NCBI RefSeq assembly: GCF_965208485.1
Contig: NZ_OZ242344.1
Location: 2,542,001-2,606,000 of the forward strand
Source of the DNA: Poriferisodalis sp965208485
GTDB taxonomy: Bacteria; Actinomycetota; Acidimicrobiia; Acidimicrobiales; Poriferisodalaceae
DNA: 64,000 nt
Direction: 5' to 3'
The notes under the pieces were generated by a model that saw only the letters and a program-made list of their open reading frames with translations, did not search any database and was not told the DNA's origin. The translations under genes and the position numbers were made by a program. Below are positions 44,582 through 53,804 of this stretch, one piece after another. Numbering within the stretch: the stretch's first letter is position 1; each line of letters opens with the position of its first letter.

Positions 44582-46096
44582 CTAGAGGGGCTCCACGCCG
44601 CCTTCGGCCCGGCGGCGCTCTACGAAGTCGGTGAGCTCGACGCGGATGGCGTCGTCCATCGGCGGCTCTTGGTAGTCCGCCAGCAGCTGCTTCCAGATGC
44701 GGTTCGCCCGCTGGGTGGCGTCGAGAGCACCGTCTTCGTACCACGTCTCGAAGTTGCGCCAGTCAGACAGCATCGGCTCGTAGAAGGCGGTGTTGTAGCG
44801 CTCCAGCGTGTGCGCGGCGCCGAAGAAGTGGTTGGCCGGGCCGACCTCGGCGATGGCGTCGATCGCCAGGGAGGCATCGTCGATGACGGTGGGCTGCAGC
44901 ATGGCCCGGATCATCTGAATCATCTCGGCGTCGATGATCACCTTTTCATACGAGGCGCACAGCCCGCCCTCGATCCAGCCGAGGCCGTGCAGCACATAGT
45001 TGATGCCGCCGACGATGCACGCCCACAACGACATCTGCGACTCGTAGGCGGACTGAACATCTGGCGCGTTGGAGGCGTTGGCGTTGGACGCGCGCAGCGG
45101 CAGGCCGTATCGGCGGGCGAGCTGACCGCTGATGATGGTGGCCTTGGCGTACTCGGGAGTGCCGAATGCGGGTGCGCCCGAGCGCATGTCGACGTTGGAG
45201 GTGAAGCTGCCGTAGACGACGGGAACGCCGGGGTTCACGATCTGCGACAGCGTGATGCCCGCGAGCGCCTCGGCGTTCTGCAGCGTCAGCGCGCCGGCGA
45301 CGGTGACGGGAGCCATGGCGCCCGCGAGCGTGAACGGCGTGAACACCACGGGCTGGCCGTGGCGGGCCAGCTCGATGGCGCCTTCCAGCATCGGCGCGTC
45401 GTACACGAGCGGCGAGTTGGCGTTGACGACCGTGTGGATGGACGGCTCGCGCAGCAGCGTGTCGTGGTCGATGCCGCGGGCAATGCGGGCGATCTCGATG
45501 GCGTCGCTGACGCGGGTGCGGCCCAGCGAGTAGCAGAACCCCGGCTTGGTGGACAGCGTGTACATGGCCGACACGGCATCGAGGTGGCGGGTCCGCACGT
45601 CGAGGTCGATGGGCTCGACGGAGTGACCGGTGCACGTGTCGGCGGCGTCGAGCGCCTCCTGCAGGCGCAGCATGTTGCAGTAGTCGACGTAGTTGCCGGT
45701 GACCCGGCCGCGGTCCAGGTCGGAGACGTTCGGCGGGCTGCCCACCATGCCGAACACCACCCAGTCGGCCCCGAACTTGACGCTGTTGGCCGGATCGCGG
45801 GCGTGCAGCGTGAACTGCGACGGCGCCAGCGCGACGTGCTCGGTGACCATTTCGGGCGGAAACCGCACCCGCACGCCGTCGTCCGAGCTGGCACCGGCGT
45901 CGCGCAGGATCTGCACCGCCTCGGGCAGCAGGAAGTTCATGCCGATCTCGGACAGCACCCGCAGCGACGACTCGTGGATGCGCTCCACCTCGTCGGCGCT
46001 GATGAGCTCGAGGGGCGTGAAGGTGTTGCGTGCCTGCTGTCGAGGCGCCGCCGGAGCCGCGGCGGCATCCCGACGTTTACGGCCTCGACGCGTCAC
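44582..46096 (-). CDS. MttB-family corrinoid methyltransferase without pyrrolysine
   Basis: 504 residues. Trimethylamine methyltransferase superfamily: GVRVRFPPEMV, DLDVRTRHLDAVSAMYTLS, and an NANSPLVYDAPMLEG stretch. There is no internal TAG, so it belongs to the non-Pyl group whose members demethylate glycine betaine or related quaternary amines by transferring methyl to a corrinoid protein. No corrinoid partner is adjacent. A TetR regulator lies 72 bp upstream on the same strand. Confidence 0.85.
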   Translation of the reverse strand: MTRRGRKRRDAAAAPAAPRQQARNTFTPLELISADEVERIHESSLRVLSEIGMNFLLPEAVQILRDAGASSDDGVRVRFPPEMVTEHVALAPSQFTLHARDPANSVKFGADWVVFGMVGSPPNVSDLDRGRVTGNYVDYCNMLRLQEALDAADTCTGHSVEPIDLDVRTRHLDAVSAMYTLSTKPGFCYSLGRTRVSDAIEIARIARGIDHDTLLREPSIHTVVNANSPLVYDAPMLEGAIELARHGQPVVFTPFTLAGAMAPVTVAGALTLQNAEALAGITLSQIVNPGVPVVYGSFTSNVDMRSGAPAFGTPEYAKATIISGQLARRYGLPLRASNANASNAPDVQSAYESQMSLWACIVGGINYVLHGLGWIEGGLCASYEKVIIDAEMIQMIRAMLQPTVIDDASLAIDAIAEVGPANHFFGAAHTLERYNTAFYEPMLSDWRNFETWYEDGALDATQRANRIWKQLLADYQEPPMDDAIRVELTDFVERRRAEGGVEPL

Positions 46097-46168
46097 AGCA
46101 GCGCACCGTACGGTGCTGTCTGGTTCAGGTCAATATGAATGAGATGCCGGATATGCATGAACAGAATG

Positions 46169-46771
46169 TCAGACACGCAATCCGGCCAGGATGGCCGCCC
46201 GCTCGTCATCGGACGGCGGGCGACCCACGTAGATCTCGAAGTAAGAGGTGCAGGACTCGATGCGGGCATCCAGCGGCACGTCCACCTCGAGCTCGTACCA
46301 CCCCATCTGCAGGTAGTACATGGTGCGGGCGCGGTGCAGGGCCATGGTGGGGTCGGGAACCTCGGGCGCCAGCATCGCGATGAACGCCTCCACCCGCCGC
46401 TCGTCGGCCGCCCGGAGACGCTCCCACAGCTCAGGGTTGCTCCGCCCCCAGCGTCGCACCGCCACCTCGAGATGCGGGTCGAATCGTTCCATCGAGAGCC
46501 AGCAGCGCATCAAGGCGATGTACCGCTCGATGATGCCGCCGTCGCGGGTTGCGGCCGCGATGATCGTGCCCGAGTTGGTCTCCTCCCACACCTCGAGCAG
46601 GCGGTTGAGCAGCGCTTTGTGATTCTCGAAGTGCCAGTAGAAGCTGCCTCGGGTGACGTCGAGCTCGCGGGCGAGCGGCAGGATCTTGACGGCGCCGATG
46701 CCGTCGTTGACCAGCACGTCCAGCGCGGCCGTCACCCAGTCATCAGCGCTCAGGCGCGCCCGCTCAGCCAT
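46169..46771 (-). CDS. TetR-family transcriptional regulator
   Basis: 200 residues. N-terminal helix-turn-helix (KILPLARELDVTRGSFYWHFENHKALL near 29-55) and an unrelated all-helical ligand domain. Upstream of the MttB gene, it probably controls its own operon. A palindrome ACCGTACGGT lies at 46105-46114 in front of mttB and may be an operator. Confidence 0.88.
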   Translation of the reverse strand: MAERARLSADDWVTAALDVLVNDGIGAVKILPLARELDVTRGSFYWHFENHKALLNRLLEVWEETNSGTIIAAATRDGGIIERYIALMRCWLSMERFDPHLEVAVRRWGRSNPELWERLRAADERRVEAFIAMLAPEVPDPTMALHRARTMYYLQMGWYELEVDVPLDARIESCTSYFEIYVGRPPSDDERAAILAGLRV

Positions 46772-46824
46772 CGGGTCACCCTAGCCATCTGCCCGGGCGT
46801 GGCGATTTGGACGCTTGTCATGAT

Positions 46825-46855
46825 GGGAGCAACAACTTTGGGAGTCATTGCTCCC
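46825..46855 (+). promoter_or_regulatory. inverted repeat between tetR and merR-menF (possible operator)
   Basis: GGGAGCAA and TTGCTCCC (8 bp) with a 15-nt spacer, 22 nt before the merR-menF GTG. The spacing suits a dimeric MerR operator. It could serve either divergent gene. Confidence 0.5.
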
Positions 46856-46877
46856 ACAATCGGCCTACCCTGAGCCC

Positions 46878-49190
46878 GTGCGGGTTGAAGAGCTGGCGTC
46901 GGCGCACTCGGTGAGCGTCGACACCGTGCGCTACTACCAGAAGATCGGATTGCTGCACCCGCCCACTCGTCAAGGGCGGGTGGCGGCCTACGACGAGAGC
47001 CACGATCGACGGCTGGGCGAGATCCGGCGCATGGCCGAAGCGGGCTTCTCACTGGCACAGATCGGCCGGCTCGGTGATGGCACCGACGAGCCGATGCTGG
47101 TCGCATTGGGTGCCCGCCGTGACGACACGTTGACCTTCGACGAGCTGGTGCAGCAGTCCGGACTCGACGCCGAGCTCGTCCGGCTGGCGACCGACACCGG
47201 CTTGGTTCGACCGCTGCGCAATGCGCTGCGCAGCAGCGACGACGAATCAGTGCTGCACAGCAGCGACGACGAATCAGTGCTGCGCAGCAGCGACGACGAA
47301 TCAGCGAAGCCGGCCAGCGGCGGCACAGACGCGCTGTACAGCACCGGTGCGCTGACGATGCTGCGTGCAGCGACCGAGCTGCTGGCCGCCGAGATGCCGC
47401 TCGATGATCTCGTCGGCCTCGCGCTGCGACACGCGTCGAACATGGAAGCCGTCGCCGCGGACGCGGTCGAGCTGTTCGCCGACCGCTTCGCCGACCGGCC
47501 CGTGGCGGAACGTGCCGAGCTGGCGGCCCGCCTGATCCCGCTGGTCACCGACTTGGTGGCTCAGCACTTTCGTGAATCGCTCGTCGAGCGTGCCACCGAG
47601 CGCATCCTGTCCGGCGACATCGCCGATGTGACAGCAGGGGCGTCGAACCCGCCCGGCACCTCGGCGGGACTGCGCGCCCGGCAGGCGCTGACGCTGGATT
47701 GCCGTGAGCTGTCCGGCGAGCTGGACCCGCTGGCGGTATTCGCAGCCTCCGATACGCATCAGCGGGTGTACTGGGCGTGCCCGGGCGACGACTTGGAGTT
47801 CTGCGCGCTCGGCAGCGTCTTCGAGGCCGGCGCCGAGGCCGGCGCCGACCGCTTCGCCTCCGTCGCTGAGGCAATGAGCTACCTCGATGTCACGGTGAGC
47901 GGCGCCAGCGGTGATCCGACAGGACCCCTGCTCGTCGGAGGGTTCGCCTTCAGCGACGAGCAATCGCCGGCAGGCTCCGCGTGGGAGGCGTTCGGCAGGG
48001 GTCGGCTGACCCTGCCCGAGGTGCTCTTGGTGCGCAGAGGCGGCACGGCCTGGCTGACAGCAGTGCCGGGTGCCGACGTGAGCCCGATCATGGCTGCGGC
48101 TCGATCGGGCGTCGAATCGGTCTGCGCGACCTGTGGAGTGGCCGACGGCAGCGGTGTCTGCGGTCTAGAGGCTGAGCCGAATGGCGAAGCCGGGGCCCGA
48201 GCGGCCCGTGAGCCCGTATCCAATTGGAATTGCGAACACGAGCGGGAAGCAACAGGCGATGCAGCGGGAAGGTGCACCGATCCGCGCACGCGCGCAGTTC
48301 CGGCGGCGTGCGTCGATGACGACCCCGAACTGGCCGAGGGTCCCGCGAGGGATCTGAACGCGGCGGCGTTGGCCGCGCTCGGCGGGAGTCATCAAGTCGA
48401 CGACGACTACACCAAGCTGGTGCGGCGCGCCCTCGAGCGGATCGCCGAAGGGGGGCTGGACAAGGTCGTGACGGCCCGGGAGCTGCACATCGCGTCGGGG
48501 CTTGAGCCCATCGCGGTGCTCAACCGCCTGCGGTCGCGCTACCCGTCGTGCGTCACGTTCGCATTCGGGCGCGGGCCGCACACGTTCTTCGGCGCCACGC
48601 CCGAACAGCTGGTGAACTGCGACGGGCTGCGGCTGCAGACCGACGCGCTGGCCGGTTCGGGGCGCCGTGTCGGCGATCCGGCACGCGACCGTGAGCTTGC
48701 CGCCGAGCTGCAGCGAGATCCCAAGGAGCTGACCGAACACGCGATGGTCGTCACCGACGTGCGCGACACGCTGCGAGCGTGCGGCGCAGCACTTGATGCC
48801 CCCTCGCCGACCGGCGTCATGGAACTGCGGCGCATCAGGCACCTGCACACGCCGATCAGCGGGCGCGTCCCCACCGGCACGACGGTGCTGGAGCTTGCGG
48901 CCGCCCTGCACCCGACCGCGGCAGTCGCAGGACTCCCGCGGCGCGTCGCCCGCGAGTGGATCTCATGCCACGAGGACTTCGAACGCGGCTGGTACGCAGC
49001 TCCGGTCGGCTGGACGACGCTGGACGGGCGGGGCGAATTCCGCGTCGCGTTGCGCTGCGCGCTGACCGGTCCCGGCGAGACCCGGCTGTTCGCGGGCGGC
49101 GGCATCGTGGAGGGCGCAGTGCCCGATGCCGAGCTGGCCGAGACCAACATCAAGCTCGAGGCCCTCCTGCACGCGCTCGAGGACGACTGA
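46878..49190 (+). CDS. menF: MerR-type regulator fused to isochorismate synthase
   Basis: 770 residues without a stop. Residues 1-250 are a MerR regulator (VEELASAHSVSVDTVRYYQKIGLL, wing GRVAAYDESH, and the usual C-terminal domain ending LVERATERI). Residues ~265-770 are isochorismate synthase (chorismate to isochorismate, menaquinone synthesis), with VVTARELHI, RYPSCVTFAF, GATPEQLV and KELTEHAMVV. No separate start with a ribosome-binding site is seen at the junction; a GTG at 47625 is possible. A 27-bp triplicate lies in the MerR part and a family B repeat in the MenF part. menD begins 9 nt later. Confidence 0.8.
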   Translation: MRVEELASAHSVSVDTVRYYQKIGLLHPPTRQGRVAAYDESHDRRLGEIRRMAEAGFSLAQIGRLGDGTDEPMLVALGARRDDTLTFDELVQQSGLDAELVRLATDTGLVRPLRNALRSSDDESVLHSSDDESVLRSSDDESAKPASGGTDALYSTGALTMLRAATELLAAEMPLDDLVGLALRHASNMEAVAADAVELFADRFADRPVAERAELAARLIPLVTDLVAQHFRESLVERATERILSGDIADVTAGASNPPGTSAGLRARQALTLDCRELSGELDPLAVFAASDTHQRVYWACPGDDLEFCALGSVFEAGAEAGADRFASVAEAMSYLDVTVSGASGDPTGPLLVGGFAFSDEQSPAGSAWEAFGRGRLTLPEVLLVRRGGTAWLTAVPGADVSPIMAAARSGVESVCATCGVADGSGVCGLEAEPNGEAGARAAREPVSNWNCEHEREATGDAAGRCTDPRTRAVPAACVDDDPELAEGPARDLNAAALAALGGSHQVDDDYTKLVRRALERIAEGGLDKVVTARELHIASGLEPIAVLNRLRSRYPSCVTFAFGRGPHTFFGATPEQLVNCDGLRLQTDALAGSGRRVGDPARDRELAAELQRDPKELTEHAMVVTDVRDTLRACGAALDAPSPTGVMELRRIRHLHTPISGRVPTGTTVLELAAALHPTAAVAGLPRRVAREWISCHEDFERGWYAAPVGWTTLDGRGEFRVALRCALTGPGETRLFAGGGIVEGAVPDAELAETNIKLEALLHALEDD
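47226..47306 (+). repeat. 27-bp in-frame tandem triplicate in merR-menF
   Basis: Three 27-nt units encoding LRSSDDESV, LHSSDDESV and LRSSDDESA. They form an acidic linker after the MerR DNA-binding half. The length may vary between strains by slippage. Confidence 0.92.
48170..48254 (-). repeat. family B repeat, copy 5 (inside menF)
   Basis: Reverse orientation, about 85 bp, encoding GEAGARAAREPVSNWNCEHE in frame within MenF. The host protein has no corresponding segment in the family as I know it, so it is probably an inserted loop. Confidence 0.85.
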
Positions 49191-49198
49191 GCAGCAGC

Positions 49199-49762
49199 AT
49201 GCAGATCTCCAGCGACGATGCTGCCTATCTGGCCTGCCGGTCTCTGTGCGAGGGGTTGGTGAGGGCGGGCGTCACCGATGCGGTCGTGTCGCCGGGTTCA
49301 CGGTCGATGCCGCTGGCGCTCACCGTCGACGCCACCGCCGGGCTGCGCACCTGGGTCCGGATCGACGAGCGGTCCGCCGGGTACTTCGCGCTCGGGCTGG
49401 CCAAGGGGTCGAGCCGGCCGGTGATGCTGGTGTGCACCTCGGGCACGGCGGCGGCCAACTACCTGCCGGCGGTGGTCGAAGCCCACTACTCCGGCGTGCC
49501 GCTGGTGGTGGTGACCGCGGATCGGCCGCCAGAGCTGCGGGGCTGGGGCGCCGGGCAGACCATCGACCAGCACTCGTTGTACGGCAGCCACATGCGCTGG
49601 TTCTGCGAGACCCCGGTGGCGTCGGAATTGCCGCCGCCGGCGGCAGAGCGGTGGTTCGGGCTGGCTGCGGCCCGAGCTGTCTCGCTGGCCACCGGCGCCG
49701 ATCCCGGTCCCGTCCATCTCAACGTGCCGTTTCGAGAGCCGCTGGAGCCGCTGCCGTGCTGA
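49199..49762 (+). CDS. menD: MenD N-terminal (PYR) half, split gene
   Basis: 187 residues. SEPHCHC synthase N-terminal domain: GVTDAVVSPGSRSMPLAL near 23-40, the RIDERSAGYFALG catalytic-Glu segment, CTSGTAAANYLPAVVEA, DRPPELRGWGAGQTIDQ. It ends in TGA right after VHLNVPFREPLEPLPC, the normal end of the PYR domain. The C-terminal half starts within it (7-nt overlap). It may be a true two-subunit MenD or a one-base frameshift. Confidence 0.85.
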   Translation: MQISSDDAAYLACRSLCEGLVRAGVTDAVVSPGSRSMPLALTVDATAGLRTWVRIDERSAGYFALGLAKGSSRPVMLVCTSGTAAANYLPAVVEAHYSGVPLVVVTADRPPELRGWGAGQTIDQHSLYGSHMRWFCETPVASELPPPAAERWFGLAAARAVSLATGADPGPVHLNVPFREPLEPLPC

Positions 49763-50880
49763 CCGACTGGGCACAGGCACATGAGCGGGGCGTGGTGGTG
49801 GCCGGGCCCATGTGGGACGGGGATCGCTGGTCGGATGCGGTGACGGAGTTCTGCCGCCGCACCGGGTGGCCGCTGCTGGCTGAGCCGTGCTCGCAGCTTC
49901 GGCGCGAGCTGGACGGAGTGGCGGTGACCGATCATCACGATCTGCTGCTGCGCACGCCCTGGGCGGATGATGAACCGCCCGAGGCGGTGCTGCGTGTCGG
50001 CGGTGCGCCGACGTGCAAGCCGCTGCGACTGTGGATCGAGCGCCACCGGCCAGCATTCGCGCTGGTGGATCCGGCCAACACCTGGACCGATGCGAGCTTC
50101 AGCGTCTCGCTGCATCTGCCCGCCGGGCCGGATGCCGTTGCCGACGCAGCCGGGAAGCTGCCCCGAGGGGCATCCGGGTGGGCGCAGCGATGGGCCGACG
50201 CTGATGCTCGCGCTGGCGCGGCAATCGACGGTGTGCTCGACGCCGAGCCGCTGCTCGAGGCAGGCGTGGCTCGCCAACTGGGTCGCAGCCTTCCGGGGGG
50301 TCACGCGCTGTACGTGTCGAATTCGATGCCGGTGCGCGATGTCGATTCGTACCTGCGCGCCCGCGCCGAGCCGCTGGCCGTGCATGCCAGCCGCGGTGCG
50401 AGCGGCATCGACGGCGTGATCTCTGCCGCCAGCGGTGTCGCGGCGGCGGGCACGCCGACCACGGTGCTGGTCGGCGATCTGGCGTTCCGCCACGATCTCG
50501 GCGGGCTCGTCGGAACGTTCGACAGTCCTGCGCTGCTGGACCTCACGGTCATCGTGGTGGACAACGGCGGCGGCACGATCTTCTCGTTCCTGCCGGCCTA
50601 CGGCGTCGTCGACGCCGGCGCTTTCGACCGGCTGCTCACCACGCCACCCGGGCGCAGCAGCGCGGAGCTGGCAAGCGGGCTGTCGGCCGCCCTCGGCTTC
50701 GAACATCACCGAATCCGGTCGTGCGAGGCGCTGGGCGAGCTGCTGGCGCAGTCTCAACTAGGCAGCGGCCTGCGGGTCATCACCATCGACGTCGATGCAG
50801 ACGCGAACCGCAACCAACATCGCCGGATCGCCGAGGCAGTCGAGATCGCCCTCGCCGCTGGGAACCCGGACTTGCGGTGA
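49756..50880 (+). CDS. menD: MenD C-terminal (TH3/PP) half, split gene
   Basis: 374 residues from a GTG overlapping the TGA of the N-terminal half (GTGCTGA); GGAG lies about 9 nt upstream. It contains the middle domain and the ThDP-binding PP domain: SNSMPVRDVDSY, HASRGASGIDGVISAASG, VLVGDLAFRHDLGGL and VVDNGGGTIFSFLP. With the N-terminal half all MenD parts are present. menH starts at its stop. Confidence 0.85.
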   Translation: MLTDWAQAHERGVVVAGPMWDGDRWSDAVTEFCRRTGWPLLAEPCSQLRRELDGVAVTDHHDLLLRTPWADDEPPEAVLRVGGAPTCKPLRLWIERHRPAFALVDPANTWTDASFSVSLHLPAGPDAVADAAGKLPRGASGWAQRWADADARAGAAIDGVLDAEPLLEAGVARQLGRSLPGGHALYVSNSMPVRDVDSYLRARAEPLAVHASRGASGIDGVISAASGVAAAGTPTTVLVGDLAFRHDLGGLVGTFDSPALLDLTVIVVDNGGGTIFSFLPAYGVVDAGAFDRLLTTPPGRSSAELASGLSAALGFEHHRIRSCEALGELLAQSQLGSGLRVITIDVDADANRNQHRRIAEAVEIALAAGNPDLR

Positions 50881-51686
50881 ACAGCGGAGATTCGCTGTTG
50901 CGGCTCGCCGCCGAGGTGAGCGGGGACGGCGAGCCAGTCATCGTCATCCACGGCTTCACCGGCAGCGGCGCGGCGATGGCACCGCTCATCGACCGGCTGG
51001 ACGGCTGGCGGCGCATCGCGGTGGATCTCCCCGGTCACGGCCGCAGCCCGGCCCCGCCGGAGCTGCCGTACTACAGCGTCGAGGCCATGGCGGAGTCGAT
51101 TGCCGGGCTGGCAGCCGCCGTCGACGGGCCGTGTCACGTCATCGGCTACTCGATGGGCGGGCGGATCGCACTCGCACTCGCTGTCGCGCATCCCCATGTG
51201 TGCCGATCCCTCACGCTCATCAGCGCTACTGCGGGGATGGACGACCAGGCCGAGCGTGCCCGCCGCCGACAGGCCGACGAGGCGCTGGCGGACCGGATCG
51301 GCCAGCACGGCCTCGAGCAGTTCGTCCAAAACTGGATGGCAGCGCCGATGTGGGACACGCTGCGGGCGCGCCTCAGCGAGACCGAATGGGAAGCCTCGAT
51401 GCATCAACGGCGCAGCTGCGATCCGGTGGGGCTGACGAACTCGCTGCGGGTCGGCGGGACAGGATCGATGACGCCCCTGTGGGACCGCTTGGTCACGCTC
51501 GCCGTGCCGACGTTGGTCGTGTGCGGGGAGCTGGACGCCAAGTTCGTCGAGCTCGGCCGCCGCATGTCGGAGCGCCTGCCGGACAGCGAGCTTGCGGAGA
51601 TGCCCGGAGTCGGCCACGCCGTCCATCTGGAGACCCCCGACCTCTGCGCTGACACCGTCGCTGACTTCATGCACCGAGCACCTTGA
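50877..51686 (+). CDS. menH: MenH-type SHCHC synthase (alpha/beta hydrolase)
   Basis: 269 residues, GTG overlapping the menD stop (GTGA). Nucleophile elbow GYSMGG, oxyanion HGFTGSG near 24, DLPGHGRSPAP, late acidic residue in VCGELDAKF and His in GVGHAVH. Its place directly after menD fits MenH, which forms 2-succinyl-6-hydroxy-2,4-cyclohexadiene-1-carboxylate; sequence alone would only say hydrolase. Confidence 0.85.
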   Translation: MNSGDSLLRLAAEVSGDGEPVIVIHGFTGSGAAMAPLIDRLDGWRRIAVDLPGHGRSPAPPELPYYSVEAMAESIAGLAAAVDGPCHVIGYSMGGRIALALAVAHPHVCRSLTLISATAGMDDQAERARRRQADEALADRIGQHGLEQFVQNWMAAPMWDTLRARLSETEWEASMHQRRSCDPVGLTNSLRVGGTGSMTPLWDRLVTLAVPTLVVCGELDAKFVELGRRMSERLPDSELAEMPGVGHAVHLETPDLCADTVADFMHRAP

Positions 51687-51747
51687 ATGGGCGAGCGCCG
51701 ACGAAGCTGCTTGGAGCCTTGGCGTTGCCGTGGGATGGGGCTGCTGT

Positions 51748-51845
51748 GTTCGGAGCTTGTCGAGCTTCTTGCCCCGCGACCTTGCTGTTCTCACATCGCG
51801 CTTGAACTGCGACGATCGGACAAGGGTGAGTCCGTCAGATCCCAA
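51748..51845 (-). pseudogene. YafQ/RelE-type toxin fragment
   Basis: In the minus frame overlapping the antitoxin stop the sequence reads LTLVRSSQFKRDVRTARSRGKKLDKLRT, the N-terminal third of YafQ toxins. Homology stops abruptly and the active-site C-terminal part is missing. The toxin is therefore inactive and the antitoxin is an orphan. Confidence 0.65.
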
Positions 51846-52092
51846 GGTCTTCAAAGAGGTTTTCTGGGCTGTCGAACCGCGTGCCGTTGTCCGCATCGAG
51901 TTCGTCCATAGCCGCGAGGGTGGTGGCGTTCGGCACGTACAGGGCGAATGGCAGCCGTTGCTCCTCGGCGATGCGCACCATGAGCAGGCGGACCGCATCA
52001 GAGATCGACAGCCCCATTGCCTGGAGCGCCTCGGCGGCTCGCGCCTTGGTGTCGCTGTCTATGCGGGCTCGAATCACGGTGTCGGTGCTCAT
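51835..52092 (-). CDS. dinJ: DinJ/RelB-type antitoxin
   Basis: 85 residues: TDTVIRARIDSDTKARAAEAL with ribbon-helix-helix GLSISDAVRLLMVRIAEEQRLPF, then the toxin-wrapping tail. It normally pairs with YafQ, but only a fragment of that gene remains downstream. It may still repress its own promoter. Confidence 0.88.
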   Translation of the reverse strand: MSTDTVIRARIDSDTKARAAEALQAMGLSISDAVRLLMVRIAEEQRLPFALYVPNATTLAAMDELDADNGTRFDSPENLFEDLGI

Positions 52093-52222
52093 TGCGGCTT
52101 CCTTCCGTCCCTCGCCCAGTGTAGCTCCAATGTAGCTACAGCGTTTGCCCGGCCGTCCGACAACTGAGCGCGAACGACACGGCCGACGCGCTCCGAGTCG
52201 TCGGACAGTCCCCAGTAGTCGC

Positions 52223-52624
52223 CTAACCCTCCGGCAACGGAAACTCGAAGGCGCCGGGCAGCAACTCGGCGACGGTTGTGTGCTCGTTGACGGCACAGTC
52301 AGGGCCGCCTGCTTCGAGCAGCAGCTGCCGGCAGCGGCCACACGGGGCGAGCAGATCGCCGTTCGCGTCGGTGACCGTCACCGCGACCAGGCGGCCTCCG
52401 CCGCTGCGATGCAGGTCGCAGACCATGGCGCACTCGGCGCACAGCGTCAGCCCGTACGAGGCGTTCTCGACGTTGCAGCCGGTGACGATGCGCCCGTCGT
52501 CGACGAGACCTGCCGCGCCGACATGGAAGTTCGAGTACGGCGCATACGCCATGCGAGACACCTCGTGCGCCCGAGAGCGCAGATCTGCCCATCCGATGGC
52601 TGTGTCATCGCTCATGTCGATCAT
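52223..52624 (-). CDS. cdd: cytidine deaminase
   Basis: 133 residues. Zn-site motifs CAECA (with the preceding NVENASYG) and PCGRCRQ give the three Cys ligands and the catalytic Glu. It deaminates cytidine/deoxycytidine for pyrimidine salvage. An ATG at 52615 is an alternative start three codons later. It diverges from menC. Confidence 0.93.
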   Translation of the reverse strand: MIDMSDDTAIGWADLRSRAHEVSRMAYAPYSNFHVGAAGLVDDGRIVTGCNVENASYGLTLCAECAMVCDLHRSGGGRLVAVTVTDANGDLLAPCGRCRQLLLEAGGPDCAVNEHTTVAELLPGAFEFPLPEG

Positions 52625-52675
52625 GGCTCCCGCGTCGTCTGAGCGACGAGAGTACGAGCCAATAGCGTTCAGCCC

Positions 52676-53716
52676 GTGCAGGTGACGCTGCGGGAATTCG
52701 AGCTGCCACTGCTGCGGCCGCTGCAGACCGCGCACGGCTCGATCACGGTGCGGCGAGGAATCGAGGTGCGCGTCGGCGAGGACGCCTGCGTCGGGGCGGG
52801 CGAGACGGCACCCTTGCCGGGCTTCGGTGTCGAGACCTACGACGAATCTCTGGCAGCGCTGGAGCGCTGGGCTGAGAACCCGGAGGGCGAGCCGCCCAGC
52901 GAGCCGTGCGCCGCCGCCGCAGTGGAATCAGCACTCACCCAGCTCGACGCCGAGATCGAGGGCGTCACGCTGTCCAAGCTGCTGACCGAGGCCGCGCCAA
53001 CCCAGCGGCGCATCGCCACCCACGCGCTGGTGGCCGATCTGGATCCCGAGGTTGCTGCCCAACGCGCTGCGCACGCCGCCGCGGCGGGTCATCTGGCGGT
53101 GAAGCTCAAGGTTGCTGCCCACCATCACGACGACTCCGGCGGCGACGGCAGCGCGACTATGTCCCTCACCGACCAATCGGTGCGCATTGTGCACGTCCGC
53201 CGCGCCCTGCCTGCCGGCGTGGCCCTGCGGCTGGACGCGAACGGCGGCTGGGATCGCTCCACGGCAGTGAAGGTGCTGCGTCCCGTCGGCCACCTCGACA
53301 TCGAGTTCGTCGAAGAACCCACGCCTCAGCCGGCTGACTGGGCACAGATCAGCCGCACGGTCGGCATCAGGGTCGCCGCGGATGAACATCTGCGCCACGC
53401 CGATGCGCTCGACCGGCTGATCGAGGTGGGGGCCATCGAAGTCGCCGTGCTCAAGCCGGCCGTGCTGGGCGGCCCGCACGCCGCCTATGACATGGCCCGC
53501 CGGGCGGCGATGCGCGGCGTGCGCTCGGTGGTGTCGTCGTTCATCTGCGGACCTGCCGGGTTGCGGATTGCCCGCGAGACCGCCGTCGCGGTCGATCCGC
53601 GTGGCGTGCACGGCATCGGCACCGCCACGCTGTTCGCCGATCCGATGCCCGAAGACGTGACACCCGCCGGTGGTTACCTGCCGGTTCCTACCGAGGCTTC
53701 AGCCAGCGCCGCGTGA
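52676..53716 (+). CDS. menC: o-succinylbenzoate synthase
   Basis: 346 residues, GTG start. Enolase-superfamily enzyme that dehydrates SHCHC in menaquinone synthesis. Catalytic Lys in GHLAVKLKV, metal ligands in LRLDANGGW, EFVEEPTP and AADEHLRH, second Lys in AVLKPAVLGG. The last ~25 codons (GIGTATLFADP to AGGYLPV) occur again as a fragment at 56942-57031, 88 percent identical. Confidence 0.9.
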   Translation: MQVTLREFELPLLRPLQTAHGSITVRRGIEVRVGEDACVGAGETAPLPGFGVETYDESLAALERWAENPEGEPPSEPCAAAAVESALTQLDAEIEGVTLSKLLTEAAPTQRRIATHALVADLDPEVAAQRAAHAAAAGHLAVKLKVAAHHHDDSGGDGSATMSLTDQSVRIVHVRRALPAGVALRLDANGGWDRSTAVKVLRPVGHLDIEFVEEPTPQPADWAQISRTVGIRVAADEHLRHADALDRLIEVGAIEVAVLKPAVLGGPHAAYDMARRAAMRGVRSVVSSFICGPAGLRIARETAVAVDPRGVHGIGTATLFADPMPEDVTPAGGYLPVPTEASASAA

Positions 53717-53804
53717 GACCGGACAGCGCGAGGGTTGCGAGCATGCTCGTTCTTAGCGTTTTGCAGGATTTTTAACGTAATCACTTATAAACAAAGCAGA
53801 TCGC

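Noticed and set aside
44582..46096. Pyrrolysine-containing MttB
   Set aside because: The frame has no internal TAG and no pyl genes are nearby.
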